NCBI GenBank assembly: GCA_945875135.1
Contig: CAMCJO010000102.1
Location: forward strand, 1 to 7,466
Origin: an uncultured Porphyromonas sp.
Lineage (GTDB): Bacteria > Bacteroidota > Bacteroidia > Bacteroidales > Porphyromonadaceae
DNA length: 7,466 bases
Direction of reading: 5' to 3'
In this document: positions 6,911 through 7,466 of the stretch, in pieces
Layout of the letters: each line of letters starts with the position of its first letter
How positions within the stretch are numbered: the stretch's first letter is position 1
Program-made: the position numbers and the translations under genes
Notes under the pieces: generated by a model
Databases searched by the model: none
Told to the model about the DNA's origin: nothing
The model's input: only the letters and a program-made list of their open reading frames with translations

Positions 6911-6918
6911 CAAAGGTA
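6911..6918 (-). promoter_or_regulatory. -7 element of the proS-queC-helicase promoter
   Basis: TACCTTTG on the minus strand (6918-6911) is an exact match to the Bacteroidota TAnnTTTG element. Transcription would start near 6904 and give a leader of about 24 bases. No TTG is present at the expected -33 distance; that interval is occupied by the heptad CTA repeats at 6922-6949. Confidence 0.6.
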
Positions 6919-6921
6919 ATG

Positions 6922-6949
6922 CTTTTAGCGATTAGAGACTAGTAGTCAG
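6922..6949 (-). repeat. Short heptad CTA repeat upstream of proS
   Basis: Read on the minus strand from 6949 to 6922: CTGACTA, CTAGTCT, CTAATCG, CTAAAAG, each 7 bases. The order CTAG, CTAA, CTAA is the same as the start of the array at 3334-3354. It lies directly upstream of the proS -7 element, in the -33 region. With only three clear units, chance cannot be excluded. Confidence 0.45.
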
Positions 6950-6974
6950 TGCCCTCGCAGGAGAGTCTTGGCAC

Positions 6975-7004
6975 TTGCCTTTTAGAGAAGGTTGTGTATC
7001 TTTG
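6975..7004 (+). promoter_or_regulatory. Promoter of the lipoprotein gene
   Basis: TTG (6975-6977), 19 bases, then TATCTTTG (6997-7004): an exact Bacteroidota -33/-7 pair with standard spacing, the best promoter match in the window. Start of transcription would be near 7011, about 29 bases before the ATG at 7040. Confidence 0.75.
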
Positions 7005-7039
7005 CTCCTGGAAACCAAATAACTTCAGACCTGAAGAAT

Positions 7040-7466
7040 ATGTCGACTAAGCATTTATCCGAAATACTAATGACCAGTGCTAAGGCTTTTGCCATAGTTG
7101 CAAGCCTGCTTATCGTAGGGCTACTTAGCTCTTGCGATGGACCAACCCCCAATAACCCCCCTATAGCTTCCTGTATCTCCTTTAGGATAGTCAATCTAAC
7201 TCCTGAGGTTGTCCCCACAGATGAGTTGCATGTACAGGTTCGAAGAGTTGAGACAGGTCAATACCACGACTTAAGTGAGTATCAAAAGGGTAATGAGATC
7301 GTGCTACGTATCGGTACAATGATGTCTCCCACGCCACAACCACCAGTTCAAGATCCTGCGGCATGGTCTCATCAGAAAGAAACTTTTGAGGCAGACATAT
7401 TAGTGTCTCGTGGGGATAAGCTTGTAGGAACGATTAGAGCGCAGATGGAGACGACTGAGTATAACT
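7040..7466 (+). CDS. Unknown lipoprotein, N-terminal part (runs off right edge)
   Basis: Open from ATG at 7040 to the edge: 142 complete codons, no stop, 3' end missing. The N-terminus is a lipoprotein signal: Lys15, hydrophobic core AFAIVASLLIVGLLSS, then lipobox LSSC with Cys32 as the lipidated residue. The mature protein starts CDGPTPNNPP, a short Pro/Asn-rich linker. The sequence after it (ISFRIVNLTPEVVPTDELHVQVRRV...) looks like beta strands, broken by a proline-rich segment SPTPQPPVQDP (96-106). I do not recognise the family. Asp at +2 is present, but no clear Bacteroidota surface-export signal is seen, so the membrane face is undecided. A second in-frame ATG (7070) would give a more typical 21-residue signal; 7040 is preferred for its closeness to the promoter. 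Transcribed divergently from proS. Confidence 0.7.
   Translation, partial: MSTKHLSEILMTSAKAFAIVASLLIVGLLSSCDGPTPNNPPIASCISFRIVNLTPEVVPTDELHVQVRRVETGQYHDLSEYQKGNEIVLRIGTMMSPTPQPPVQDPAAWSHQKETFEADILVSRGDKLVGTIRAQMETTEYN

Noticed and set aside
6948..6975. Inverted repeat AGTGCC...GGCACT upstream of the lipoprotein promoter
   Set aside because: Six-base arms around a 16-base loop are within chance for an intergenic stretch.

Overview
The window looks like a chromosomal segment of a Bacteroidota member, most likely Porphyromonas-like. Supporting signs are: promoter-like motifs of the Bacteroidota type (TTG, a spacer of about 19-20 bases, then TAnnTTTG) with no strong Shine-Dalgarno sites; a secreted leucine-rich-repeat protein of the LxC...N.LT.LDV type common in Porphyromonas; a short archaeal/eukaryotic-type prolyl-tRNA synthetase; and a small stand-alone Pif1 helicase. 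The genus is an inference from gene content, not a database match.

Layout. Bases 1-453 (minus) hold the N-terminal 151 residues of a secreted LRR protein that runs off the left edge. A 228-base divergent region (454-681) carries a good promoter for that gene and a weaker one for the next. Bases 682-3255 (plus) encode a complete GT35 alpha-glucan (glycogen) phosphorylase, glgP. A 99-base convergent gap follows, filled by two periodic arrays: eight CTAG tetramers 9 bases apart (one step of 10), then CTAA-led units exactly 7 bases apart that run into the helicase stop codon. Bases 6880-3355 (minus) form a compact three-gene unit, proS-queC-pif1-like, with gaps of 11 and 8 bases. A divergent promoter region (6881-7039) follows, then the start of a lipoprotein gene (7040 to the right edge).

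How the genes work together. glgP serves storage-glucan breakdown and stands alone here. The proS-queC pair has a translation/tRNA theme: proline charging of tRNA, and synthesis of preQ0, the precursor of queuosine in GUN-anticodon tRNAs. The Pif1-family helicase at the end of that unit acts in DNA metabolism and seems to share only the transcript. The two edge genes encode exported proteins of unknown role.

Most of the window is ordinary housekeeping sequence. The most unusual thing visible is the CTAG/CTAA periodic array between glgP and the helicase. A shorter heptad-phased copy sits just upstream of the proS -7 box. I see no CRISPR, tRNA, rRNA, insertion sequence or defence system.
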